Part shown: positions 17,765-24,685 of the stretch, in pieces
Position numbering within the stretch: the first letter of the stretch is position 1
Layout: each line of letters opens with the position of its first letter
Assembly: GCF_900541275.1 (NCBI RefSeq)
Contig: NZ_UQJH01000012.1
Location: 1 to 45,781 of the forward strand
Direction of reading: 5' to 3'
From: an uncultured Porphyromonas sp.
GTDB taxonomy: Bacteria > Bacteroidota > Bacteroidia > Bacteroidales > Porphyromonadaceae
Length of the DNA stretch: 45,781 nt
Made by a program: the position numbers and the translations under genes
Notes under the pieces: generated by a model
Database searches by the model: none
The model's input: the letters and a program-made list of their open reading frames with translations, nothing else
What the model was told of the DNA's origin: nothing

Positions 17765-18641
17765 TCGGCTTAGCACCTGGGTCTACGCGACAAGGCCACA
17801 CACCCTGGGCGCCTCCATCGCACCGATGCTGGTGGTGCTGGGAGCGCTGATCGCTGAGGGAGTATTCGACTTCTGGCCCTACCTCTTCGCCCTGCTAGTC
17901 GCGCTATCGGCGCAGATCACCAGCAACTTTGCCAACGACTACTTCGACTACAAGGGAGAGAAAGACACCGACCAGAGGATCGGCTTCCGCCGAGTGTTGG
18001 TGACCGGGGAGGTGACCCCTCGAGAGATGCTGATCGCTATGGTGATCTCCACCGGGATCACCATCCTCTCCGGTCTCGCGGCAGTGCTGCTGACGGGAGC
18101 GTGGTGGCTCATCGCAGTGGGACTGCTGGTGCTGGTCGGTGTCTACGCCTACTCCTACGGGCCCTACCCACTCTCCACCCACGGGCTGGGAGACGTGGCA
18201 GTGGTACTCTTCTACGGGATGACGCCGATACTTGCCACCTACGAAGCTATCGGTGGCACCCCACCGCTCTACCTCCTCCTGATGTCGGTCGGCATAGGGA
18301 TCTGGGAGGATAACATACTCGTCTGCAACAACTACCGAGACTATGCAGAGGATAGGGAGAGCGGCAAGCAGACAATCATCGTCCGCATGGGGGAGCGCTT
18401 TGGCCCCACGATGTACCTCCTCAATAGTCTCCTGACGGTGATACTCTTAACCGCCGGGATCTACCTCGCCACCGAGAGTCTGGGACTGACCGCCATAGTG
18501 CTGAGTATTGCCCCTCTCGTCGCTGCACTGACCATCTGCATCTACCGATGGCGCGGCACGGAGCTCAATAAGCTCCTTAAGTACACCAACATTGTCTCCC
18601 TAGTGATCGGTCTCGTACTTCTTATCCTACAGATACTGTGA
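17757..18641 (+). CDS. menA: 1,4-dihydroxy-2-naphthoate polyprenyltransferase MenA
   Basis: A 294-aa membrane prenyltransferase of the UbiA superfamily that attaches the isoprenoid tail to 1,4-dihydroxy-2-naphthoate, giving demethylmenaquinone. The N-terminal WVYATRPHTLGASIAPMLVV is typical of MenA. The first aspartate-rich Mg-diphosphate site is NDYFDYKGEKDTD and the second is NNYRDYAEDRESGKQT. About eight or nine transmembrane helices are visible. It is the last gene of the ftsE-lysC-menA run, overlapping lysC by 8 nt. The menaquinol it helps make is the expected electron donor of NrfH, encoded about 7 kb upstream. Confidence 0.94.
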   Translation: MNNRLSTWVYATRPHTLGASIAPMLVVLGALIAEGVFDFWPYLFALLVALSAQITSNFANDYFDYKGEKDTDQRIGFRRVLVTGEVTPREMLIAMVISTGITILSGLAAVLLTGAWWLIAVGLLVLVGVYAYSYGPYPLSTHGLGDVAVVLFYGMTPILATYEAIGGTPPLYLLLMSVGIGIWEDNILVCNNYRDYAEDRESGKQTIIVRMGERFGPTMYLLNSLLTVILLTAGIYLATESLGLTAIVLSIAPLVAALTICIYRWRGTELNKLLKYTNIVSLVIGLVLLILQIL

Positions 18642-18699
18642 TGGATGCGGGGAGGTAAAAGTTCTTGCAAATTTATATACGTAATTCAAAATCATTGCT

Positions 18700-18707
18700 T
18701 ACCTTTG
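18700..18707 (+). promoter_or_regulatory. -7 box for the NlpE-like lipoprotein gene
   Basis: TACCTTTG in an AT-rich region, giving a leader of about 78 nt. AACTACT (18730-18736) could pair with AGTAGTT (18779-18785) just before the ATG, a possible weak leader hairpin. Confidence 0.65.
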
Positions 18708-18791
18708 CACAATAATTGGTTCGCTAGCTAACTACTAACTTCAGAATCAACAAGAGCAGAAACTTATCACTATAATTAAGTAGTTATAATC

Positions 18792-19307
18792 ATGAAGAAG
18801 ATTTTCGCAATCGCATCAATCGCACTGGCACTCGGACTCGGTCTGGCTGCTTGCGATGGTAAGCAAAGCAAGGAGGACGCAGCTCTGGCACAGGCCAAGG
18901 CTGACTCTCTCGCTGAGGTAGCACGTCAGGACTCTATCGCCGCTGTACGTGCCGCCGTAGCTGCTCCCTATGTAGGCACCTACGAGGGCGAGCTGCCCGC
19001 AGCAGACGCCTCCGGTCTTCGTACCGTATTTGTAGTTACCCCCGAGGGTGGCTACACCTACGATCAGGCTCTCGTCAGCGATGGTGAGCAGAAGTTCCAT
19101 GACAATGGTACCTTCACCATCGATGAGAATGGCATCATCGTCCTGATGAGCCAGATCAATGAGGAGACCGAGGCTACCCCTTTCATCCGCATGCAGAAGG
19201 ATGAGCAGGGCAACCTGATCGTCGTCAATGCCGACGGCACCCTCCCCGAGGATGTAAAGGCTTACACCCTCGTCAAGAAGGCTGAGGTCGCTGAGACCAT
19301 GGAGTAA
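18792..19307 (+). CDS. NlpE-like lipoprotein
   Basis: A 171-aa lipoprotein. The signal peptide is MKKIFAIASIALALGLGLAA, with lipobox LAAC and lipidated Cys21. A charged, alanine-rich helical stretch (about residues 25-58) is followed by a small beta-barrel-like domain starting YVGTYEGELPAADASGLRTVFVV, the pattern of the NlpE N-terminal domain. The CxxC copper or redox cysteines of E. coli NlpE are missing (the corresponding stretch here is AADASG). A role in envelope or copper stress sensing is therefore not supported, and it may only share the fold. It has its own promoter and terminator, and the clean start suggests good expression. Confidence 0.75.
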   Translation: MKKIFAIASIALALGLGLAACDGKQSKEDAALAQAKADSLAEVARQDSIAAVRAAVAAPYVGTYEGELPAADASGLRTVFVVTPEGGYTYDQALVSDGEQKFHDNGTFTIDENGIIVLMSQINEETEATPFIRMQKDEQGNLIVVNADGTLPEDVKAYTLVKKAEVAETME

Positions 19308-19338
19308 TCCACAGACCTTGGTCGGATAACCAAGCGAA

Positions 19339-19380
19339 AAAGAGGGATGTGTCCGAGCGGATGCATCCCTCTTTCTTTGG
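19339..19380 (+). terminator. Intrinsic terminator after the NlpE-like gene
   Basis: AAAGAGGGATG (19339-19349) pairs with CATCCCTCTTT (19364-19374), followed by CTTTGG. The A-rich left arm and T-rich right arm could act in both directions. Confidence 0.8.
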
Positions 19381-19484
19381 TCATTGGGCAAAGAGATCAC
19401 CTGCCGAGACACCCCCTTTGCTCCCTCCACCGATGCGCCCGGCTGAGGTCCTCTGAGTCACCCTCCTACAAGGGCAATTTCTTT

Positions 19485-19579
19485 TACCGATATTAGCGTG
19501 ATCTAATACCGATATTAGTCTCGCCTAATACCGATATTAGATCACACTAATATCGGTATTAGAGAAAAGGCTGAGGGGA
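19485..19579. repeat. 22-bp-period palindromic repeat array with conserved flank (copy A)
   Basis: The 16-mer CTAATACCGATATTAG occurs at 19503-19518 and 19525-19540, its reverse complement CTAATATCGGTATTAG at 19547-19562, and a partial unit at 19485-19496. All are separated by 6-nt spacers (CGTGAT, TCTCGC, ATCACA), a 22-bp period. The last two units form a perfect 16-bp hairpin. Spacers one and three are nearly complementary. The right flank to 19579 is repeated exactly at 23601-23626. There are no genes between 19308 and 19671. Confidence 0.85.
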
Positions 19580-19624
19580 CAGACCCACATTGTGTATTGT
19601 TTTTTTTAGAATGAAGAATTTGTT

Positions 19625-19632
19625 TACCTTTG
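19625..19632 (+). promoter_or_regulatory. Promoter -7 box of the S74-S8-methyltransferase cassette
   Basis: TACCTTTG, with TTTT at 19602-19605 in the -33 position inside a long T run. The first start codon, ATG 19672, is 39 nt downstream. An in-frame TTG at 19630 overlaps the box and is rejected as a start. Confidence 0.65.
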
Positions 19633-19671
19633 CTAAAACTTATAATCATAACCCTTAGCATTTATAGTCTT

Positions 19672-20304
19672 ATGAGAATTGATCACATTGTCCCTATCTG
19701 CTTAGCGTTGTTTGTGTTTTCGCTGATAAGCACAAAAGACGTATCCGCACAAGTGCGGTTTCGTCCTCTGAACAAGATTACCATCGGTAACATAAAGCCA
19801 TATGACTCATATGGGCTTACTATGGTCACCGACGGCTTGTTTTTTACATGCAAAGGCGGTAATTTCCTCAAGATGGATGTTATGCCTTCAAACCCAAGGA
19901 TCTCCGGCACAGGGGATCAGGTGGTTTTCTATAATACTGCAACCAGTTCTTTCAATAGCATACAGGTGAAAAAAGTATTCACCTACTCAGATGTTCGCGC
20001 CAAAACGAACATTCGGTCACTCAGTGATGGTTTGATGATCATTAATCGGCTCAGGCCGGTGACGTATAGATTTGCAGACGAACGGTACTTGCTAAAGCGT
20101 ACAGCTACCGGATCGCAGGAGATTGGATTGATTGCCCAAGAAGTAGAAGCAGTTCTTCCTGAAATCGTATACACCGATGAGGAGGGCCACAAGCTCATTA
20201 ACTACGATGCACTTATTCCTGTTCTCATTGAATCTGTGAAGAGTCTCTCTTCACAGGTTGAAGACCTTAAGCGAGAAGTCAACTATTTGCAGAGCTTGCA
20301 TTGA
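19672..20304 (+). CDS. Secreted S74 intramolecular-chaperone (tail-fibre type) domain protein
   Basis: A 210-aa exported protein. The signal peptide is residues 1-26 (IVPICLALFVFSLISTKDVSAQ), then a short passenger (about 27-104) with TIGNIKPYDSYGLTMVTDG, then the peptidase S74 chaperone domain. Its opening YSDVRAKTNIRSLSDGL keeps the S-D-x-R-x-K core (Ser106, Lys111), the Ser-Lys pair used by S74 domains for self-cleavage. IGLIAQEVEAVLPEIV and KLINYDALIPVLIESVKSL follow, and the protein ends in a coiled coil. In phage tail fibres and endosialidases this domain trimerises a beta-helical passenger and is then cut off. Here the passenger is tiny. It is the first gene of an AT-rich three-gene operon, ending within 3 nt of the protease start. 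No other phage genes are nearby. Confidence 0.87.
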   Translation: MRIDHIVPICLALFVFSLISTKDVSAQVRFRPLNKITIGNIKPYDSYGLTMVTDGLFFTCKGGNFLKMDVMPSNPRISGTGDQVVFYNTATSSFNSIQVKKVFTYSDVRAKTNIRSLSDGLMIINRLRPVTYRFADERYLLKRTATGSQEIGLIAQEVEAVLPEIVYTDEEGHKLINYDALIPVLIESVKSLSSQVEDLKREVNYLQSLH

Positions 20305-20306
20305 TT

Positions 20307-22172
20307 ATGATTCGGAGATTTAAGCTACCTTACGCTCTTGTAGCGTTTTGTGGACTGTTTTGCCTTCTTGGGTGCTCTGATCCAATCGGTGAGGAGATGA
20401 GTGCTGTCACTTCATCAGAGCAACGCAGTACCAAAACAGAGGCTCGTAACGTTGCTACGCGCTTTTATTACTATAGAGGAGAGAAGTTATTCCTAACCCC
20501 TACATTTGAGAAAGTGTTTGTCGTCTATCGCGACATCTCATCATTCTCATCAGAAAAGAGGTCTGATGCCATATTTTCAGGCTCTGTGTTGTCTGCTGAA
20601 ACACCAAGCGGGGGGGGTGCTCCCAATGCTATAGAATCTGGTCTCGGATGGGCTGTCGTCCCCACCACATCCTTGCAAAAGCTTTCCTCCAATGATATCG
20701 TATACAGAACATCTACCTTAAAGGACAGCTCTGGTGAGGAGTATGGCTTAGGCTATACTGTATATGTGAAACTAAAGACACCAAGAGACGAGACCTTTTT
20801 GCGGAATTTGGCCAAGACTTATGGGCTGACCGTGGTGCGGCAGAATGAGTTTATGCCGTTATGGTTTGTGCTCTCTTGTCTTTATGCACCAGGGGATCGG
20901 GATGCCTTAGACTATGCCAATCTTTTTGCTGAAACGAAGAGGTTTGAGGCTTCGGAGCCGGATCTATTTCCTCTTAGGAGTATGCTCAATACCACTTTGG
21001 ATGATCCACTTTATCATTTTCAGTGGGGGCTTAACAATACAGGTCAACGAAATGGCACGCTTGGTGTTGACATTTCTTACGAAAACGCTCGCCTTATAAC
21101 AGCTGGTAGCAAGGACATCGTAGTCGCAGTGATAGATGAAGGGGTTGATCTGACACATCCGGACTTAAACCTCTTTTCAAGGAGTTACGATGCGGTTTCA
21201 AGAACATCTCCTTGCAAAATCTATGGAAGCCACGGGACTGCATGTGCCGGCATAATAGGTGCTAGATGTAGTAATTCGCTCGGGATCTCGGGTATAGCTC
21301 CCGAGTGCCCTATACTTCCTATAAGTATTAACTTTAGTGATAGGGTAGGGATATACGAAGCTATTTCTAATGCGTTCAATTTTGCAGTAGAACAAGGAGT
21401 AGCTGTTATTTCTAACTCTTGGGGAGGTAGTGGATCTGCAGGGATGAGCATACTGGAGGATGCCATTCGACGATCTCTTAATACAGGAAGAAATGGTCTC
21501 GGTTGTATTGTGGTGTTTGCGACTGGCAACGAGGATCTTGCTGAGATTTCATACCCTGCCCGTGCTATTTCAGAAGTCTTAGCTGTCGGAGCAATGGATC
21601 CAAATGGAAATAGAAAGAGACCAATGGCATTTGACAATATTAACTGGGGTTCAAATTACGGGGAAGGACTCGATTTAATTGCTCCAGGGGTTTTTATTCC
21701 CACAACCGATATCCAAGGTTCTCGAGGGTATGATCCTAGCGACTATTTCCTAGAGTTTAACGGGACATCTTCTGCATGTCCTCACGTTGCTGGAGTAGCG
21801 GCACTTGTTCTCTCTAAGTACCCCTTTCTGAATAGGTCGGAGGTGAATGAGATCCTTTGCAAGACTGCCGTAAAGATTCCTGCGTATGATTTTTCAAGAC
21901 AGGATAAGTATGGTGATTGGAATAATGAAGTTGGCTATGGAAGGCTTGATGCTTATTCAGCCTTGTTGACAGCCTCAACCTATAATGACGAGGGGGTAGT
22001 TTATTTTCAGAATAAACAAGTGTATAGTGATGTGTCCGTGAGTGGAGGGAGGATTGTTTCAGACCATGTAAAAGTGTTCTCCAATGGCTATTTGACATTC
22101 AAATATGATAGGGAGTTGACTATTGATGCGCCCTTTGATATTGAATACGGTGGTCAAGTGACTATATTGTAA
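20307..22172 (+). CDS. Subtilisin-like (S8) serine protease lipoprotein
   Basis: A 621-aa lipoprotein protease. The lipobox LLGC places the lipid on Cys23; the next residues SDPIGEE are acidic, as in some Bacteroidetes surface-export signals. An N-terminal prodomain-like region (about 40-235) precedes the catalytic domain (about 240-555), introduced by YHFQWGLNNTGQ. The triad is D277 (VIDEGVDLTHPD), H309 (SHGTACAGI) and S488 (NGTSSACPHVAG), all intact. The C-terminal 60 residues (FQNKQVYSDVSVSGGRIVSD...) form a short repetitive beta segment. I chose ATG 20307; an in-frame TTG lies at 20301. The stop overlaps the methyltransferase ATG by one base. Codon use is markedly more AT-rich than in the flanking genes, suggesting transfer. 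The substrate is unknown; the preceding S74 protein is an obvious candidate partner. Confidence 0.9.
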   Translation: MIRRFKLPYALVAFCGLFCLLGCSDPIGEEMSAVTSSEQRSTKTEARNVATRFYYYRGEKLFLTPTFEKVFVVYRDISSFSSEKRSDAIFSGSVLSAETPSGGGAPNAIESGLGWAVVPTTSLQKLSSNDIVYRTSTLKDSSGEEYGLGYTVYVKLKTPRDETFLRNLAKTYGLTVVRQNEFMPLWFVLSCLYAPGDRDALDYANLFAETKRFEASEPDLFPLRSMLNTTLDDPLYHFQWGLNNTGQRNGTLGVDISYENARLITAGSKDIVVAVIDEGVDLTHPDLNLFSRSYDAVSRTSPCKIYGSHGTACAGIIGARCSNSLGISGIAPECPILPISINFSDRVGIYEAISNAFNFAVEQGVAVISNSWGGSGSAGMSILEDAIRRSLNTGRNGLGCIVVFATGNEDLAEISYPARAISEVLAVGAMDPNGNRKRPMAFDNINWGSNYGEGLDLIAPGVFIPTTDIQGSRGYDPSDYFLEFNGTSSACPHVAGVAALVLSKYPFLNRSEVNEILCKTAVKIPAYDFSRQDKYGDWNNEVGYGRLDAYSALLTASTYNDEGVVYFQNKQVYSDVSVSGGRIVSDHVKVFSNGYLTFKYDRELTIDAPFDIEYGGQVTIL

Positions 22173-22957
22173 TGCAGCGACGTCATTTGGATAGGCTCGC
22201 CTATTTCGGCGAAGAGGTTGCGACCTCTCAGGCATTCTATTTGCCTTATGTCAGGAGTTTTGTTGGTTCTCTTGAGTCTTTAGACATTATTGAGATTGGC
22301 TGTGGCGAGGGGGGCAATCTGCTCCCCTTCTTCCGTTCCGGAGCGAGGGTTACCGGTGTTGATCTATCGGAGAAGAAAATCGCTCTTGCAAAGCGATATT
22401 TCAGGCTTAACAAGGCTCAAGGAGTATTTTTGACAGATGATTTCCTTAACTGTCCATTAGACTGTGGAGGCTTTGATGTGGTGATTTGTCACGATGTCAT
22501 AGAGCATATTAGTCCGTCCAAAAAGTTGCCATTCATGCAACGCTTAGGTGCGCTGTTAAAGGAGAGGTCTGGTGTCGCATTCATAGGATTTCCTGCTTGG
22601 CAAATGCCTTTTGGAGGGCATCAGCAAATGTGTGACCATCCGATCATCTCGCACCTGCCGTGGATACATCTTTTGCCCAAGCAGGTTTATAGAGGATTGC
22701 TCTCATTGGCTGGAGAAAGAGAGGGTACAATTAGAGAGCTATTGGAGATCAAGGAGTCCGGTGTGTCCGTGGAAAGCTTTCTCAGACTCTGTGAAGAGTC
22801 CAAATTAGAGATCCTTGACAGTAGACTTTGGTTTATCAATCCTCACTACCAGGTCAAGTTTGGACTTGTCCCCATTGAGCTCTGTTCTTTTGTTTCCGGC
22901 ATGCCATATGTGAGGAACTTTCTTTCGACTTCATGCTTTTTTGTCCTTACAAATTAG
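22172..22957 (+). CDS. Class I SAM-dependent methyltransferase
   Basis: A 261-aa cytoplasmic methyltransferase. Motif I is IIEIGCGEGGNLLPF (about residues 36-50), motif II is VTGVDLSEKKIALAK, and the post-II region FDVVICHDVIEHI is the typical UbiE/Methyltransf_11-like pattern. The C-terminal half is not one I recognise, and the target (sugar, lipid, small molecule or protein) cannot be read from the sequence. Its ATG shares one base with the stop of the protease gene (TAATG), and it has the same AT-rich composition, so the three genes should be one transferred unit. The stop lies about 20 bp from the recognisable end of a decayed transposase. Confidence 0.85.
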   Translation: MQRRHLDRLAYFGEEVATSQAFYLPYVRSFVGSLESLDIIEIGCGEGGNLLPFFRSGARVTGVDLSEKKIALAKRYFRLNKAQGVFLTDDFLNCPLDCGGFDVVICHDVIEHISPSKKLPFMQRLGALLKERSGVAFIGFPAWQMPFGGHQQMCDHPIISHLPWIHLLPKQVYRGLLSLAGEREGTIRELLEIKESGVSVESFLRLCEESKLEILDSRLWFINPHYQVKFGLVPIELCSFVSGMPYVRNFLSTSCFFVLTN

Positions 22958-22959
22958 GA

Positions 22960-23503
22960 TCGGCACCCTTATCTTTTTTCGACAGCCCTCTCGCCGGACC
23001 TCAATGTCGTCTCGACCGATCCTGCCGTCCCGATCTGCCTCACGAAAACCACTCAGGTAATCCTTGTACCACCGGTCAAGACGCTTCGCTTCCGTCCCGA
23101 GGACATAGGCGATACTACCAATGCTTATCGGCTTCCCCTCGACCAATTTCTTTTAAAAAAGCACCGAACTTCGGTGTGCATTTGATCCTTTCGATCGTGT
23201 ATTTATAGGTGTTGAAAAAGGACTTTCGACCACCCTTCTCCTTCCACCGCCGCCGTCGTATGTAGATGAATGCCTCGCAACCGGCTGAAAAAGTCTGGAT
23301 CTCGCAGGGATTCATATAGCCACATCGGACCACCTCCTTGGCTTCCGTCAGCTCCGGAGGATAATGGCTCTCATCGTCCTTCTCGTCTCCATATAGAGTC
23401 GGTACACCCCACACTCCTTTTTCACCTCCTTCAGCTCAAAGTCGTGAAGAATCTCCTCCGGAACAAATGCCGATATCAGCTCCCTTATCTCTGCTGCTTC
23501 CAT
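22960..23503 (-). pseudogene. Decayed ISAon1-type transposase, N-terminal part
   Basis: Minus-strand remnant. The ATG at 23503 gives MEAAEIRELISAFVPEEILH and continues to about 23380 (YRLYMET). The reading then shifts frame to KDDESHYPPELTEAKEVVRC, GYMNPCEIQTFSAG, YIRRRRWKEKGGRKSFFNTY and CTPKFGAFLKEIGR, and shifts again near 23140 to KPISIGSIAYVLGTEAKRLD and RWYKDYLSGFREADR. This order matches the N-terminal region of ISAon1-family transposases of Bacteroidetes (from memory of the family). At least two frameshifts and loss of the catalytic DDE part make it dead. The missing 3' part ends near the methyltransferase stop. Its own promoter survives at 23548-23555. Confidence 0.78.
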
Positions 23504-23547
23504 AGCCTCTTAACAACTTCCTCATCTATTATCTATTGTCTCCTCAA

Positions 23548-23602
23548 CAAAGGTAATCTCTTTTCCCCTCCCGTCCCAGCACATCAAAATGCGAATTAGC
23601 CG
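23548..23602 (-). repeat. IS end with minus-strand promoter (copy 2)
   Basis: 51 of 55 bases match window positions 1-55. 23548-23555 reads TACCTTTG on the minus strand, a -7 box 45 nt upstream of the transposase remnant's ATG at 23503. The element ends at AATTAGCCG (23602) and abuts a broken copy of the dispersed palindrome (CGGTATTAG), so the IS seems to have inserted inside that repeat. Confidence 0.7.
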
Positions 23603-23626
23603 GTATTAGAGAAAAGGCTGAGGGGA
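23601..23626. repeat. 26-bp direct repeat, right boundary of the accessory island
   Basis: Identical over 26 bp to 19554-19579. It starts inside the palindrome half CGGTATTAG and runs through AGAAAAGGCTGAGGGGA. The two copies bracket the AT-rich operon and the IS remnant. Confidence 0.85.
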
Positions 23627-23686
23627 AGGCTCCTCATTGCCCCCTTTTTGCGATCGTTTTTCAATGCACATAGCGGTATTTATCGG

Positions 23687-23694
23687 TACCTTTG
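23687..23694 (+). promoter_or_regulatory. -7 box for GSCFA-murF-alr, very close to the start codon
   Basis: TACCTTTG ends 4 nt before ATG 23699. Transcription normally begins about 5-8 nt after this box, so the mRNA may be leaderless. Confidence 0.55.
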
Positions 23695-23698
23695 GGGT

Positions 23699-24685
23699 AT
23701 GATTTTTCGCAAAGTCATCGAGATAAAAAAGCCGGATAGGCTCTACGACCGAGGAGATCGGTTCGCGCTCTGGGGCTCCTGCTTCTCCACCCGTCTGAGG
23801 GACTACCTTATGGGAGAGCTCTACGATGTATCGGACTCGCCCTATGGGATCATGTACAACCCTCTCTCCATCGCTCAGGGTATGGAGCGTCTGCTCTCAG
23901 GCAGAGCACCGCGTGAGAAGGAGATGATCCTCCGAGATGGTCGGTGGCACTCTATGATGCACCATGGGGCTTTCTCTCACAGTAGTAGGGAGATGGCTCT
24001 ACAGGGGATGCAGGAGGCCTTTGAGAGATCAAGGACCGCACTTGCGGAGACTGACCTACTCATCCTGACCCTCGGCACCGCCTGGGTCTACGAGCGACAG
24101 GGGGAGGTGGTCAATAACTGCCACAAGCTGCCCGCCGAGGACTTTACCCGCCGGCGGCTGTCGGTCGATGAGATCGTCAGCGACTGGAGCCGACTGATCC
24201 CCTTACTGATCGAGCAGGCACCCCGCATCAGGATCCTCCTCACCGTCAGCCCGATCCCTCACTACAGGGATGGGGCGCACGAGAGTCGCCTCAGCAAGGC
24301 GATCCTGCTGCTGGCTGCCGAGAGTCTCACAGAGCTCTTCCCCGATCGGGTCTCCTACTTTCCCTCGTATGAGATCATGCAGGACGAGCTGAGGGACTAC
24401 CGGTTTTACGACAGAGATATGGCGCATCCCAGCGACCAAGCAGCGGAGTACATCATCGAGCGCTTCCGCGAGTGCTACCTCCGAGAGGAGAGCGGGCCCA
24501 CGCTGCAGAGGTGGGCGAGAGTGCGCAAGCAGCTCATTCACAGACCGCTGACAGACAGTCCGGGCAGCCTACGAGACCACTACAACTCACTCCTCAGTGC
24601 CCTCCTTGAGATCCGAGCAGAGCTGCCGAGAGACTATCTCGATCGTGAGATACAGCGGATACAAGAGATACTATCACATCTATGA
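23699..24685 (+). CDS. GSCFA domain protein
   Basis: A 328-aa protein of the GSCFA family (SGNH-hydrolase-like fold). The naming motif appears as LWGSCFSTRL at about residues 26-35, and the later segments TLGTAWVYE and YEIMQDELRDYRFYDRDMAHPSDQAAEYI are typical, with a possible catalytic D-x-x-H pair in DRDMAHPS. No signal peptide is visible from this start. The family has no assigned reaction. It overlaps murF-alr by 4 nt (ATGA), so translation is coupled, suggesting a role in cell-wall precursor metabolism; that is inference. Upstream in-frame alternatives to ATG 23699 would start before the -7 box, so I reject them. Confidence 0.88.
   Translation: MIFRKVIEIKKPDRLYDRGDRFALWGSCFSTRLRDYLMGELYDVSDSPYGIMYNPLSIAQGMERLLSGRAPREKEMILRDGRWHSMMHHGAFSHSSREMALQGMQEAFERSRTALAETDLLILTLGTAWVYERQGEVVNNCHKLPAEDFTRRRLSVDEIVSDWSRLIPLLIEQAPRIRILLTVSPIPHYRDGAHESRLSKAILLLAAESLTELFPDRVSYFPSYEIMQDELRDYRFYDRDMAHPSDQAAEYIIERFRECYLREESGPTLQRWARVRKQLIHRPLTDSPGSLRDHYNSLLSALLEIRAELPRDYLDREIQRIQEILSHL

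Noticed and set aside
18717..18729. A 13-base match (TGGTTCGCTAGCT) to the start of tRNA-Lys at 143-155
   Set aside because: Many 13-base matches are expected by chance in 45 kb, no other tRNA part is present, and it lies in the leader of a normal gene.
19485..19562. Short regularly spaced repeats that could be read as a CRISPR array
   Set aside because: Repeats are 16 bp with 6-bp spacers, the last unit is inverted, and no cas genes are present; a palindromic repeat family fits better.
19672..20304. Prophage tail-fibre gene
   Set aside because: No other phage structural, lysis, integrase or packaging genes are nearby, and the protein has a signal peptide.
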